A stretch of 64,000 nucleotides of DNA, taken from contig DUVH01000016.1 of assembly GCA_012841145.1 (NCBI GenBank), positions 1 to 64,000 of the forward strand. The letters run 5' to 3'. The notes under the pieces are model-generated. The model made no database searches. It was not told the DNA's origin and saw only the letters and a program-made list of their open reading frames with translations. The position numbers and the translations under genes were made by a program. Numbering within the stretch: position 1 is the first letter of the stretch; each line of letters opens with the position of its first letter. Shown here one piece after another: positions 1 through 9,148 of this stretch. The stretch comes from Clostridiaceae bacterium (lineage in GTDB: Bacteria > Bacillota > Clostridia > Saccharofermentanales > DTU023).

Positions 1-113
1 GAGGAGAAAATGACCTCGGCACCGGCTGATTCCGCACAAAGCGCAATGGCAGGGCCCGGTATTCCGTCACGATCACCGATGACGATGACCTTTTTACCGT
101 CGAGTATGCTCAT
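1..113 (-). CDS. grdA: Glycine reductase complex selenoprotein A, N-terminal part (truncated by window edge)
   Basis: Minus-strand translation from ATG at 113: [38 protein letters not shown], matching the GrdA N-terminus. The expected Sec codon lies beyond the window edge. Confidence 0.88.
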   Translation of the reverse strand, partial: MSILDGKKVIVIGDRDGIPGPAIALCAESAGAEVIFS

Positions 114-271
114 TCAATCATCTCCTTTCATTTGATCTCGGGTGATCAAGGGGAACCCACCCCGTAACGCGACAAAGTAATATCGTCACGATTATATAGT
201 TTATCACGAACGGTCAATCTTTGGCATGCGATTGAGCTGAATATTGCCCTTCGTGATAGACACTTTATTAT

Positions 272-589
272 CTAGATGTACTTTTTCACCATCTCTTCAA
301 TGGCTTCAGGAGTGCAATCGTCCTTAACGAGCTCTTCCACTTTTTCGCCGTCTTTGTAAATGGCGACGACCGGCAGTCCGAGAATTTTCTGGCTGATGGA
401 CAGGCGGCGTGCTTTAGTGGTGTTGAGTGCTGTAAAAAGGATTTTGTCTCCGTATTTTTCCTCAAGCGCTTCCACGTGCGGCGTCAGCGCGGCACAGGGT
501 ACGCATCCGTCACCGTAAAAATCGACGAGGATCGCGCCTTCGCCCTGGAGGACGATTTCATCAAAGTTTTTTCTGTCAAGTTGTAGCAT
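272..589 (-). CDS. trxA: Thioredoxin, glycine-reductase associated, CVPC active site
   Basis: 105 aa thioredoxin fold with GDGCVPCAAL instead of WCGPC; lies between trxB and grdA. Confidence 0.92.
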   Translation of the reverse strand: MLQLDRKNFDEIVLQGEGAILVDFYGDGCVPCAALTPHVEALEEKYGDKILFTALNTTKARRLSISQKILGLPVVAIYKDGEKVEELVKDDCTPEAIEEMVKKYI

Positions 590-839
590 ACGTATTTCCT
601 TCCTAATCTGATTTCATATCAAATTATATCTTCTAAAAGCGACCTGTGCATTTCGCTATAAAACGAATCGGCGTGACGGGGTGCGATTTCGTTCATGCGG
701 TTTACATAGCAACCAAAAACCATCTCCGCTCTGCCGCCATTAATGCGTATCGAGCGGATATGGCGCAAGACGCTTTTTCCCTATCGTTGATCAGCGATGA
801 GAGAGGATTGAGCCTCTCTCGTCGCTGCCAAACCTTGAA

Positions 840-1796
840 TTATCCGATGACGCCCGAGGCGAGATCGTGTTCCACCTGCATCGCGGCAATCGCACCGTCC
901 GCACAAGCCGTGACGACTTGGCGTAGAGGTGTCACGCGAACATCACCCGCCGCATAGACGCCGGGGATACTTGTCCGCATCGCTTCATCGGTTACGATGT
1001 AGTTGTATTCCGTCTCGACCTGGTCGAGGAAGAGCTCGGAATTCGGCAAGAAGCCGACAAATACGAACACACCGAACATCCCGTCATCGGGGTCGGCCTC
1101 GATGAGGCGCTCTTCACCTGTTTTTGTGTCTTTGACCGTCATCCCGGAGAGAATACCGTCGCCGTGCAGTCCGACGACTACGGAATTCCACATGAACTCG
1201 ATCTTGTCATTCGCGAATGCGCGCTCGCGGATCGATTCGACGGCGCGAAGCTCATCGCGACGATGGATGATCGTGACTTTGCGTGCGAATTTCGTGAGGT
1301 AGATCGCCTCTTCAACGGCCGTGTCACCGCCGCCGACGACGAAGACCTCGAAATCCTCAAAGAACGAACCGTCGCATGTCGCGCAGTACGAGACACCGCG
1401 TCCGGTGAATTCAGCTTCGCCGGGGCATCCGATCAGGCGCGGATGAGCGCCTGTCGCGATGATGACGGCTTTCGACTCATAAACGCCTTGACGTGTATGG
1501 ACGCGCTTCACTTTGCCTTCGAGTTCGACTTTCGTGACGTTGGCGTTCAGCCGCTCGACACCGAAGTGCGCGACTTGGGCCGTCATGCGCGCGATCAGCT
1601 CTGCGCCGCTTTCAATATTATCGGGGCCTGACAGTCCGCCGGGGAAATTCTCAATCTCGGAAGTGATGGCGATTTGACCGCCGTCCTGGCCTTTTTCGAT
1701 CAGGAGCGTGTCGAGTCGCGAACGCCCGCCGTAAAGACCTGCCGTCAGTCCGGCGGGGCCTGCTCCGATGATAATGAGATCGTACAATTTTTCCAT
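840..1796 (-). CDS. trxB: Thioredoxin-disulfide reductase
   Basis: MEKLYDLIIIGAGPAGLTAGLYGGRS, CATC motif, GGGDTAVEEA NAD(P) motif and C-terminal GVYAAGDVR. Start moved from ORF start 1889 to ATG 1796. Confidence 0.93.
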   Translation of the reverse strand: MEKLYDLIIIGAGPAGLTAGLYGGRSRLDTLLIEKGQDGGQIAITSEIENFPGGLSGPDNIESGAELIARMTAQVAHFGVERLNANVTKVELEGKVKRVHTRQGVYESKAVIIATGAHPRLIGCPGEAEFTGRGVSYCATCDGSFFEDFEVFVVGGGDTAVEEAIYLTKFARKVTIIHRRDELRAVESIRERAFANDKIEFMWNSVVVGLHGDGILSGMTVKDTKTGEERLIEADPDDGMFGVFVFVGFLPNSELFLDQVETEYNYIVTDEAMRTSIPGVYAAGDVRVTPLRQVVTACADGAIAAMQVEHDLASGVIG

Positions 1797-1839
1797 ATGT
1801 CCTTTGCCTTCCTGAAACTTCCGGACAATCACCATAAAA

Positions 1840-3150
1840 TTAGACTTCAAAAATCGTCTGATCGTCGACCTCTGTGGACAATGCCTCAAGAGCCTTATCG
1901 ACCAGTTTGCGCCTCAAAGCGTATTCGTCATCAAAGGGGAGTTCCGGATTGCCCAGCGGGTGCGGAATCGCGATTGCCGGGACGATACGGTTCGCGCCGA
2001 CTGTCATCGAGATCGGGGTGACCGTACAGATGTGCACCACGGGGATGCCTGTTCTTTCGATTTCTTTGACCATTGTTGCACCGCAACGTGTACAAGTTCC
2101 TCAGGTCGAAGTGAGAACCACGGCATCTACATCGTAGTTGTGAAGTTTCTCCGCAATCTCGGCAGCATATTTCTTCGCTGAGGCGACGGCGGTTCCGTTA
2201 CCGACGGTCGAGTAGTACCAGTCGTGAAGCTTGCCGATTTTTCCTTCTTTTTCGTACTGACGGAGAACGTCGACAGGGATGACGCGGTCGGCATCCTCGT
2301 TGGCGTACACAGGGTCGTGACCGCCGTGAGCCGTTTCGTATGTCTCTCCTGTCAGATCGTCGACGCCTTCAATATTATAACTTCCATATTTCGATGCGGA
2401 AGAGCTCTCGATACGATCGGGGTTGCCCTTCGGGACGATACCGCCCGATGTCACGATGGCGATGTTCGCCTTCGTCATGTCGACGATGGCGGGCATCGGG
2501 GGCACGCGATCGAACGTGGGCATGGGATATTCCGTTTCGAACGGTTTGCCGGCGATTTTTTTGAGCAGCATCTCGAGAGCGCGCGTGCTTCCGCGTTTCT
2601 TATCGAAGAAGTTTCTGCGGACACCGTCAGGGATGTATCCCTCTTCGACGGATGCGCCGATGCGCTCGCCCTTGACGAGTTTGAGTGCGAGCTTCGCCAT
2701 CACGGGGACGGCTTTTCTCATGCCAGCCGCGCTGTTCGCCGTGGAGACGATCAGGACTTCGGTGCGGAACATGTCGGCGCCGGGGTTCTCAATGTACATG
2801 CCGGTCAGGACGGGAATGCCGAGTTCTTTCTTGACTGCATCGCAGATGGTGCCGCAGGCAACGCCGTAACGGCCGGCGTTAAAGGCGGGGCCGGCGATAA
2901 ACAAGTCGGGGGATTCCTCCTTGACCATGTCGAGAACCGTTTTTGTGGCGAGCTCGAGATTCTCATTAAACCAGGAGTCTCCGCACACGATCGTCGCGAC
3001 GATTTCCGCTTCATCACCGAACTGCTTGGAAAAAGCCAAGCCGGGACCCGCGGGCCCCATACGCTTTTCAGCCGGGATATGCGCCATTTCCTCGCCGCCG
3101 ACTTGGCCGAAGAACTGGTTGATGTAATGGACAACTTTAAATTTGCTCAT
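1840..3150 (-). CDS. grdB: Glycine (or sarcosine/betaine) reductase component B gamma subunit, selenoprotein with in-frame UGA at 2101-2103
   Basis: ORF 3150..2101 ends ...DAVVLTST-UGA; the same frame continues GTCTRCGAT then ORF 2073..1840 (MVKEIERTGIPVVHICTVTPISMTVGANRIVPAIAIPHPLG). Together 436 aa, the GrdB architecture ST-U-GTCTRCGATMVKEIER. Confidence 0.93.
2075..2087 (-). promoter_or_regulatory. SECIS-like hairpin downstream of the grdB UGA
   Basis: Minus strand UGA GGAACUUGUACAC GUUGC GGU GCAAC: perfect 5-bp stem with a GGU loop starting 13 nt after the UGA, the position expected for a bacterial SECIS. Confidence 0.6.
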
Positions 3151-3161
3151 TTTCTCCTCCT

Positions 3162-4445
3162 TTATCGCGCGCTCATGCGGTTAAAGCCCATCTCATTCGT
3201 CGATCCGATGATGATCTGGAGTTCAGCTTCGATGGAACCGTCAGGTCGCAGCGATCCGTCGTGACCGCCGGCTACGATGTCGACATAGTCGAGCGTGCCG
3301 ATGACGCGATCGAGTGATGGCAAAACAACGACTTCGTTTGCGTTTCCGCCCGTAACGACGGCATTCGCGAGTTCGTCGGCGTCGGCCAACGACTGGCTCT
3401 TTCCGTCCTGCCCGGCGTATTCGTCCGTGATGATGACTGTCTTGATGCCCTGTTTTTCGAGTTTCGTGCAGTTCATGATCAAATCTGTGTCGGGGTTTCC
3501 GAAACCTTCCTGTGTGATGATCGCGGCATCGAGCGAGAGGTAATTCGCCATTTTGGCTGTCCAGTCCGATGAACGGATCTTATCATCCAGGTAGACGTTT
3601 TCGTTTGTGATGATGGTTCCGACGAAGTTGATCAACTTGCCGTGAACGGCGAGCAGATCATGAATGACGGGGTTGTTCTGGTGATGGTACGTCGTGTTCT
3701 TGTCACATGCCGACACGCAGTTGCCGGAGACAATCGCGCCGTCCATCACTTCCGTGGCGCTGATCATGGTAGACAGTGTGCGCTTCGCGTCTACACCGTA
3801 TACGTACGTGTCGTGCAGGAGTCCTTGGCTCTGCAGCATCATGACGTAACCGACACGCGGCAGATCTTTCCACTCTTCTTTAAATGATTCCGCGACGGAT
3901 GGCGTCTCGTAAACGACTGTTTCGTCCGGTACAAGCTCTTTCGCCAATTCACCGATCGCCGCTGCCGTTCTCAACCCTGCGAGCCGTGCGGCCGCCTCAT
4001 ACTCATGCTGTTTGAAGTTCTCAACAGGCTCCATAACGAGTACGAGGTTGTGCAGTTTTGAGAAAGGCGTGTACTCTGCTCCAAGACCTGTCATGTCGAT
4101 GATTCCCTCTTGGAAACCAACGATAGGACCTGCCGTGACGACTGCCATGCCGCGGAGCACGTGTGTTTTTCCCGACCCGACTGTATCGACTTTCGATACC
4201 ATGCCCGGGAAGACACCACCGCCGCCCTCGACTTTAACGCGAGGTTCGATCACATCTTTAACGGGCGTGATGCGGATGCTCTCGCCCGGCGTTGCGATCT
4301 CGAAATGTGCGGATTTGATGAGGGGGTCTTCCAGTACGGGCTCGAGCAGCGGCTCGGGGTTGACAATGAGAATACCGTCTTCGACCGCGTTGTAATCGCC
4401 GAAACGGATGCCCTTAATGTCAATGTAGCCCACTTCAAGTTTCAC
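3162..4445 (-). CDS. grdE: Glycine/sarcosine/betaine reductase component B alpha/beta proprotein
   Basis: 427 aa GrdE-like with processing-site region IVSGNCVSACDKNTTYHHQNNP; GTG start after AGAGGTGAG. Confidence 0.9.
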   Translation of the reverse strand: MKLEVGYIDIKGIRFGDYNAVEDGILIVNPEPLLEPVLEDPLIKSAHFEIATPGESIRITPVKDVIEPRVKVEGGGGVFPGMVSKVDTVGSGKTHVLRGMAVVTAGPIVGFQEGIIDMTGLGAEYTPFSKLHNLVLVMEPVENFKQHEYEAAARLAGLRTAAAIGELAKELVPDETVVYETPSVAESFKEEWKDLPRVGYVMMLQSQGLLHDTYVYGVDAKRTLSTMISATEVMDGAIVSGNCVSACDKNTTYHHQNNPVIHDLLAVHGKLINFVGTIITNENVYLDDKIRSSDWTAKMANYLSLDAAIITQEGFGNPDTDLIMNCTKLEKQGIKTVIITDEYAGQDGKSQSLADADELANAVVTGGNANEVVVLPSLDRVIGTLDYVDIVAGGHDGSLRPDGSIEAELQIIIGSTNEMGFNRMSAR

Positions 4446-4487
4446 GTTCTCACCTCTTTTTCTGTTTTCTATAGACGGATTCGTGAT

Positions 4488-4889
4488 CTAAATCCGCCCA
4501 ATCGCCTCGACCGACGGCAACGCGCTCTCGATAAGACTCAGATCAATCGTCTGAAAGTCGCTGTCGATCGACGGCTTCGTCGTTTCAAGGCGTTCCTTTG
4601 ATTGACGGATGACCATCAAGGCAAACTCGACAAGCTCGAGCGACGTCTCATCGATCGCCGAACCTTTGCTCGTCGAGACCATGACGGAACGATATGGCGT
4701 TTCCCAAGGTTTGACACTCCCCGCAAGAGGAGCCGTCAAAACGCGATAATGCTGATGAACGAGATCTCTGACCGTTTCGATCACATCGCGATCGCTGCCC
4801 TGTTCTAAAAAAACAACGCGGCATCTCTCGCCGAACACGTCGGCGACCATCGGATTATTCGTTACGATCTGGTATTTGTTCGCATGCAA
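4488..4889 (-). CDS. grdX: GrdX family protein
   Basis: KYQIVTNNPMVADVF... with conserved position at the head of the grd operon. A TTG start at 4889 is plausible; the ATG ORF starts at 4934. Confidence 0.75.
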   Translation of the reverse strand: MHANKYQIVTNNPMVADVFGERCRVVFLEQGSDRDVIETVRDLVHQHYRVLTAPLAGSVKPWETPYRSVMVSTSKGSAIDETSLELVEFALMVIRQSKERLETTKPSIDSDFQTIDLSLIESALPSVEAIGRI

Positions 4890-5101
4890 AGTCTCTTGTT
4901 CTCCGCCAAGTGTCAATCGCCAAAAGTTCACCACATGTTATTATCTCAAACATACGAATATTTGCAAGTGAAAAACCGACAAACAAAAACATACTTTTCG
5001 CTGTATAGAAGTCCCGCAAATGTGCTTTTGCGTTATTTGTTCCTCAAGGAGAGGATTGCCGGCAAAGCAACGCCTACACACGGAAAATAGACCTCGTTTC
5101 G

Positions 5102-5137
5102 TTGTTCACATTCATACGTTACGATGAATGTGAACAA
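5102..5137. promoter_or_regulatory. Long inverted repeat upstream of rubrerythrin, putative operator
   Basis: TTGTTCACATTCAT-ACGTTACG-ATGAATGTGAACAA: perfect 14-bp arms just upstream of an extended -10 (TGGTAGAAT, 5148-5156). Confidence 0.6.
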
Positions 5138-5208
5138 GGGTCAAGCGTGGTAGAATGATGGGGCCAATAGAGTAAAACAAAGAGGAATACCTTTGAAGGA
5201 GGATTTTT

Positions 5209-5793
5209 ATGTCATTAAAAGGAACAAGGACAGCGAAAAACCTGATGATTTCCTTTGCCGGAGAAGCTCAGGCCACTTTCCGCTACAATGTGGCGGCCAA
5301 GCAAGCCAATAAGGAGGGTTACGTTCAGATCCAAAACATTTTTGAAGAAACTGCCCGCAATGAAGTTGAACACGGCAAGCGCTTTTATAAGTTCTTGCGT
5401 GAAGATTTTGAGCCGGATGAAGTCGTGAACGTCAACTGGGACTACCCCGTCACTTACGCCAATACGGTAGAGAATTTGCAAAGCGCGATCAACGGCGAGC
5501 ACGGTGAAGCGAACTCGATGTATCCCGAGTTTGCCGATATTGCCGAGGAGGAAGGATTCCCGGAGATTGCTTACGTGTGGCGCGAGATTGCAGAAGTTGA
5601 AGAGGCGCACGAAATCCGTTTCAGAAAGCTGCTTGACAACATCAAGGCCGGTCGCGTCTTTGAGCGTGACGAGGAAGTTGTCTGGAAGTGCAATAACTGC
5701 GGCTACCTGCATACGGGCAAAGCCGCACCTGATCTCTGCCCCGCTTGCGATCACGAGCAGAAGTACTTTGAGCTTTTCATCGAAACGTATTAA
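5209..5793 (+). CDS. rbr: Rubrerythrin
   Basis: EARNEVEHGKRF-type ferritin-like motifs and C-terminal rubredoxin CNNCGYLH...CPACDH; strong RBS GAAGGAGG. Confidence 0.93.
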   Translation: MSLKGTRTAKNLMISFAGEAQATFRYNVAAKQANKEGYVQIQNIFEETARNEVEHGKRFYKFLREDFEPDEVVNVNWDYPVTYANTVENLQSAINGEHGEANSMYPEFADIAEEEGFPEIAYVWREIAEVEEAHEIRFRKLLDNIKAGRVFERDEEVVWKCNNCGYLHTGKAAPDLCPACDHEQKYFELFIETY

Positions 5794-5815
5794 GTCGATC
5801 GAGTGAAAAATGATT

Positions 5816-5854
5816 TCCGGGTTCGCTCCTTACTGTGTCGAACCCGGATTTTTT
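5816..5854 (+). terminator. Intrinsic terminator of rubrerythrin
   Basis: TCCGGGTTCG...CGAACCCGGA followed by TTTTTT. Confidence 0.88.
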
Positions 5855-5954
5855 GTTTCTATACTTAAACTTCCCCGATCTCATTGCTTGTAGCAAGATT
5901 TTTCAACACGTATTGATGACATTTTTCAGATTAATGATATGCAAACAGATTTCG

Positions 5955-6863
5955 TTATAAATTTATACGACGATCTACTTCATCAATTAACCGATCTTTA
6001 TCGTGTGGCAATGTGCCTTTTATCTTGATGATATTTGTCGGATGTGTAGTATCAAATGTCATTGGTTGAGCAGGTTCAAGATTTTCTAAAAGTATTTTTA
6101 TTTCAAGCAACCGCTCGACGCCGCTTGGCGGAATAAAAGAACCTTTCTCGATCGTCTTGTGTAGTTCTGTTCCGCTAAATACTGTTAAATTCATCGTAAT
6201 GACGGATCTTGGCGAAAACTTATTGATCATGTTCGCCGTTGCAACGGCGTTATCTACAGATTGACCCTTGCCGGCAATCCCATACATAATAATTGAATTA
6301 AATGGTATTTTAGCTTCGTTGAGTTTCTTTGCTTGTGTTATTGCTTCATTGACTGTATGAGCCTTATTAACTAATTTCAGTACGTCATCTCTACCTGTTT
6401 CAAAGCCGATATATAGAAGCCTAAGTCCCAAGTTATGAAGAATAGAAAGTTCTTCAAGCGAATATTTGGAAATACTCCTTATGGACGCATAGGATGCCAC
6501 ACAAGCACAATATGGCAGATGTTTACGAATCATGTTTAGCAACTTGTTCATTTTGTCAAATCCTATAGACATAGGATCCGCGCCGGTTAGGAATACTTTT
6601 TCTGTATACTTATAGCCGTGTTTCAGTTCCATTTCTATAGCCGGAAAAGGAACTTCACTATACTTTTCGTCTTTATACATAGAACAGAAGGTACATTTGT
6701 TATATGAACATCCTATTGTTACCGGTAACAAAACAGTAGTCATTTCATCCTGTGGATAAAAAACGTTCGCATTTTTATACATATTACAAATACTCCTTAG
6801 GCTCAAAACGGGGCCATTTTTCCTCCTGCAGGTTTTTGACCCTGCAAGCTGATTGTTTGTCAC
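5955..6863 (-). CDS. Radical SAM protein (B12-independent, elongator/NifB-like group)
   Basis: CSYNKCTFCSMY (CxxxCxxC) radical SAM motif, FLTGADPM, YIGFETG. The true start may be internal (MYKNANVFYP). Confidence 0.85.
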   Translation of the reverse strand: MTNNQLAGSKTCRRKNGPVLSLRSICNMYKNANVFYPQDEMTTVLLPVTIGCSYNKCTFCSMYKDEKYSEVPFPAIEMELKHGYKYTEKVFLTGADPMSIGFDKMNKLLNMIRKHLPYCACVASYASIRSISKYSLEELSILHNLGLRLLYIGFETGRDDVLKLVNKAHTVNEAITQAKKLNEAKIPFNSIIMYGIAGKGQSVDNAVATANMINKFSPRSVITMNLTVFSGTELHKTIEKGSFIPPSGVERLLEIKILLENLEPAQPMTFDTTHPTNIIKIKGTLPHDKDRLIDEVDRRINL

Positions 6864-7066
6864 CGGTTACAGTAGAGAACAATTCCAGTTTAGTCATTAA
6901 ACAGAATAATGTAAAACGATTTGATTAAACTGGGCATTCTTTTAACTTGTATAATTCGTCTCTTTAATATATAAATAGTAAACTACTAGGAATTAACAGG
7001 ACATTTTTCGTTTTAGTTATTCCGGGTCATGCGAGAAAATACACTGATATGACAAGGTGGATAAAT

Positions 7067-7969
7067 ATGATTACTGACAACATTCTTGATATTATCGGCG
7101 GTACACCGATTATCAGCCTGAAAAAAGCCACAGGGCTAAATATCTTTGCGAAGGCTGAATACTTGAATCCCGGCGGCAGCATCAAAGACCGGGTGGCCAA
7201 ATATATGATTGAGCAGGCCGAAGCCGAGGGAAAACTAAAGCCCGGCATGACGATCATGGAGCCCACCTCCGGCAATACCGGTATCGGTCTTGCATTAGTC
7301 GGTGTACAAAAAGGCTACCGGGTGGTCATTGTTATGCCGGAAAATATGAGTGAGGAAAGAAAAAAGATCATCCGCGCTCTGGGTGCCGAGCTGATCCTGA
7401 CTGATGCCAATGAAAGTATCGGCGGAACCGTCGCGGAGACGGAACGGCAACAAGCTACTGACGAGAATATATATGTACCGCAACAGTTTGAAAACATGAA
7501 TAATCCCCGGATCCACTACTTAACCACAGCAGCGGAAATTTGGGAACAAATGGAGGGTCGCGTAGATGTCTTTGTTTCCGGGCTGGGGAGCGGTGGCACC
7601 CTGACGGGCATAGGCCGCTTTATAGTAGAAAAGAATCCACAGGCCAAGATCATCGCCGTGGAGCCGAAAAATGTTTCTGCGCTATTAGGACATGAGCCGG
7701 GGTTTCATAAGATTCAAGGCATTGGCGATGGGTTCATCCCCAATGTGCTTGATGTCAACCTAATTAGCGAGGTTGTTGAGGTAACGGATGAAGATGCCGT
7801 TAATACGACAAGAGCATTGGCCAGCGGGCAGGGGCTTTTGGTTGGCACTTCGTCCGGCGCCAATGTCTGGGCATCTATTCAGATGGCGAAAAAGTATGGT
7901 CAAGATAAAAACATCGTCACAGTTTTACCGGACAGAGTGGAAAGATATTTCAGTACCGCATTGATTTAA
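7067..7969 (+). CDS. cysK: Cysteine synthase (O-acetylserine sulfhydrylase)
   Basis: PGGSIKDRVA PLP-Lys motif, PTSGNTGIGLA, GSGGTLTG, C-terminal LPDRVERYFSTALI. Confidence 0.93.
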   Translation: MITDNILDIIGGTPIISLKKATGLNIFAKAEYLNPGGSIKDRVAKYMIEQAEAEGKLKPGMTIMEPTSGNTGIGLALVGVQKGYRVVIVMPENMSEERKKIIRALGAELILTDANESIGGTVAETERQQATDENIYVPQQFENMNNPRIHYLTTAAEIWEQMEGRVDVFVSGLGSGGTLTGIGRFIVEKNPQAKIIAVEPKNVSALLGHEPGFHKIQGIGDGFIPNVLDVNLISEVVEVTDEDAVNTTRALASGQGLLVGTSSGANVWASIQMAKKYGQDKNIVTVLPDRVERYFSTALI

Positions 7970-8002
7970 ACTTTCCGAAAATAACGAGCAGTCGATTGCT
8001 GT

Positions 8003-8030
8003 TTCTTGACTATTGATGGTCAAGAAGTTT
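8003..8030. terminator. Hairpin TTCTTGAC-TATTGATG-GTCAAGAA, probable terminator between convergent genes
   Basis: Perfect 8-bp stem followed by GTTTTC; located between convergent cysK and the DMT gene. Confidence 0.55.
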
Positions 8031-8080
8031 TCATATAGGTGCCTCAATAAAAGATGCCGGCAAAAAGAGCTTTGGAATCA

Positions 8081-9007
8081 TTAAATCTGATCGGCGGCGG
8101 AATCTTTTAATGAAAAGACAGAAATGATGGTGGCGCCAAGCAAGATCAGGGCGCAGCCGATCCAATTGGTGAGAGAATACGATTCTTTCAAAACTAGGTA
8201 TCCGATGGCGACACCCGTCAGCGGCTCCAGCATGACGATGATGGAGGTCGTGCTTGCCCCGACCAACACGATGGCGTGATTTAAGAGGGCGAAGCCGGCG
8301 ACACCGACCATCAGGGCGAGCAGGAAGGAATAGCCCCACGCCGACGGCGTCATGTGAAGATTTAAGAGGCCGCTTATCTGTCCAATGATAAATGAAACGA
8401 TGCTGACGAAGAGACTTGTGTAAAAAGTCAGCGTGACATGATGCAGTTCGTTGAGCGCCGTATGTTCAATGCCGAGAAAAATAACGGCATAACTGAAGGC
8501 CGAAATCAGGGCAAGCACCGTGCCCAATAAATTTGTACCGCCGGACTTGGTAAAGAACGTAAGCATGCCCGTGAACGCGAGAATCAGTGATAAGATCTTC
8601 CAGCTCTTTGCCTTTTCTTTGAAGAGCAGGATGTTAATCACCATGACGATGACGGGGGAGAGATAATGCAAAACAATCGCCAACCCGACGCCGATATATT
8701 GAAAAGACCAGTAAAGCGTCACGGTTGAAGCGAAGTTGCCCGCAATGCTTACGAAAAGAAGCGTGAACAACTGCCGTTTGCTCAGTCGAAGGGAGATTCT
8801 GGCCGCCTTCGCAATCAGGAAGAGGACGGGAACGGAAAACAGAAATCTCGTGAAGGTTATGGTGTACCCGTCGCTTCCGCCTGTATAAGCAAGTTTGGCG
8901 ACAATAGGTGACGCGCCGAAAATCAGGGCGGCCAGAACGGCGGAGCCGATCCCGATGAAGCTGTTTCTCCGTGAGATGTCTTTGCTTTTGATCGTTTTCA
9001 CTCGCAA
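8081..9007 (-). CDS. EamA/DMT-family transporter
   Basis: About 10 hydrophobic segments with duplicated EamA pattern (AALIFGASPIVAKLAY, GVAIGYLVLKE). Confidence 0.88.
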   Translation of the reverse strand: MRVKTIKSKDISRRNSFIGIGSAVLAALIFGASPIVAKLAYTGGSDGYTITFTRFLFSVPVLFLIAKAARISLRLSKRQLFTLLFVSIAGNFASTVTLYWSFQYIGVGLAIVLHYLSPVIVMVINILLFKEKAKSWKILSLILAFTGMLTFFTKSGGTNLLGTVLALISAFSYAVIFLGIEHTALNELHHVTLTFYTSLFVSIVSFIIGQISGLLNLHMTPSAWGYSFLLALMVGVAGFALLNHAIVLVGASTTSIIVMLEPLTGVAIGYLVLKESYSLTNWIGCALILLGATIISVFSLKDSAADQI

Positions 9008-9021
9008 TTTTCCTCAAAGGT

Positions 9022-9147
9022 GGTGTCTCAATAGAGTCTCCCCTCTTGTGCACGATCGGGCTGTCTCGTCTTGAGACAGAGAGATTCCCAATTTCGCGCA
9101 CTATTTCTGTTTGATAAAGGAGGTGCCTCTTTTTGAGACACTACCCT
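9022..9147. repeat. Cluster of three GTCTC/GAGAC hairpins between pheT and the DMT gene
   Basis: GGTGTCTC-AATA-GAGTCTCC (9022-9041), TGTCTC-GTCTT-GAGACA (9062-9078), GGTGCCTC-TTTTT-GAGACACTACC (9122-9145). Confidence 0.55.
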
Positions 9148-9148
9148 C

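Noticed and set aside
2224-3264. 346 aa plus-strand ORF opposite grdB/grdE
   Set aside because: Antisense to well-supported glycine reductase genes; His/Arg/Asp-rich composition typical of shadow ORFs.
4935-5101. Possible glycine riboswitch upstream of grdX
   Set aside because: Only a simple promoter (TTGCAA-16-GATAAT) is visible; no convincing glycine aptamer core found by eye.
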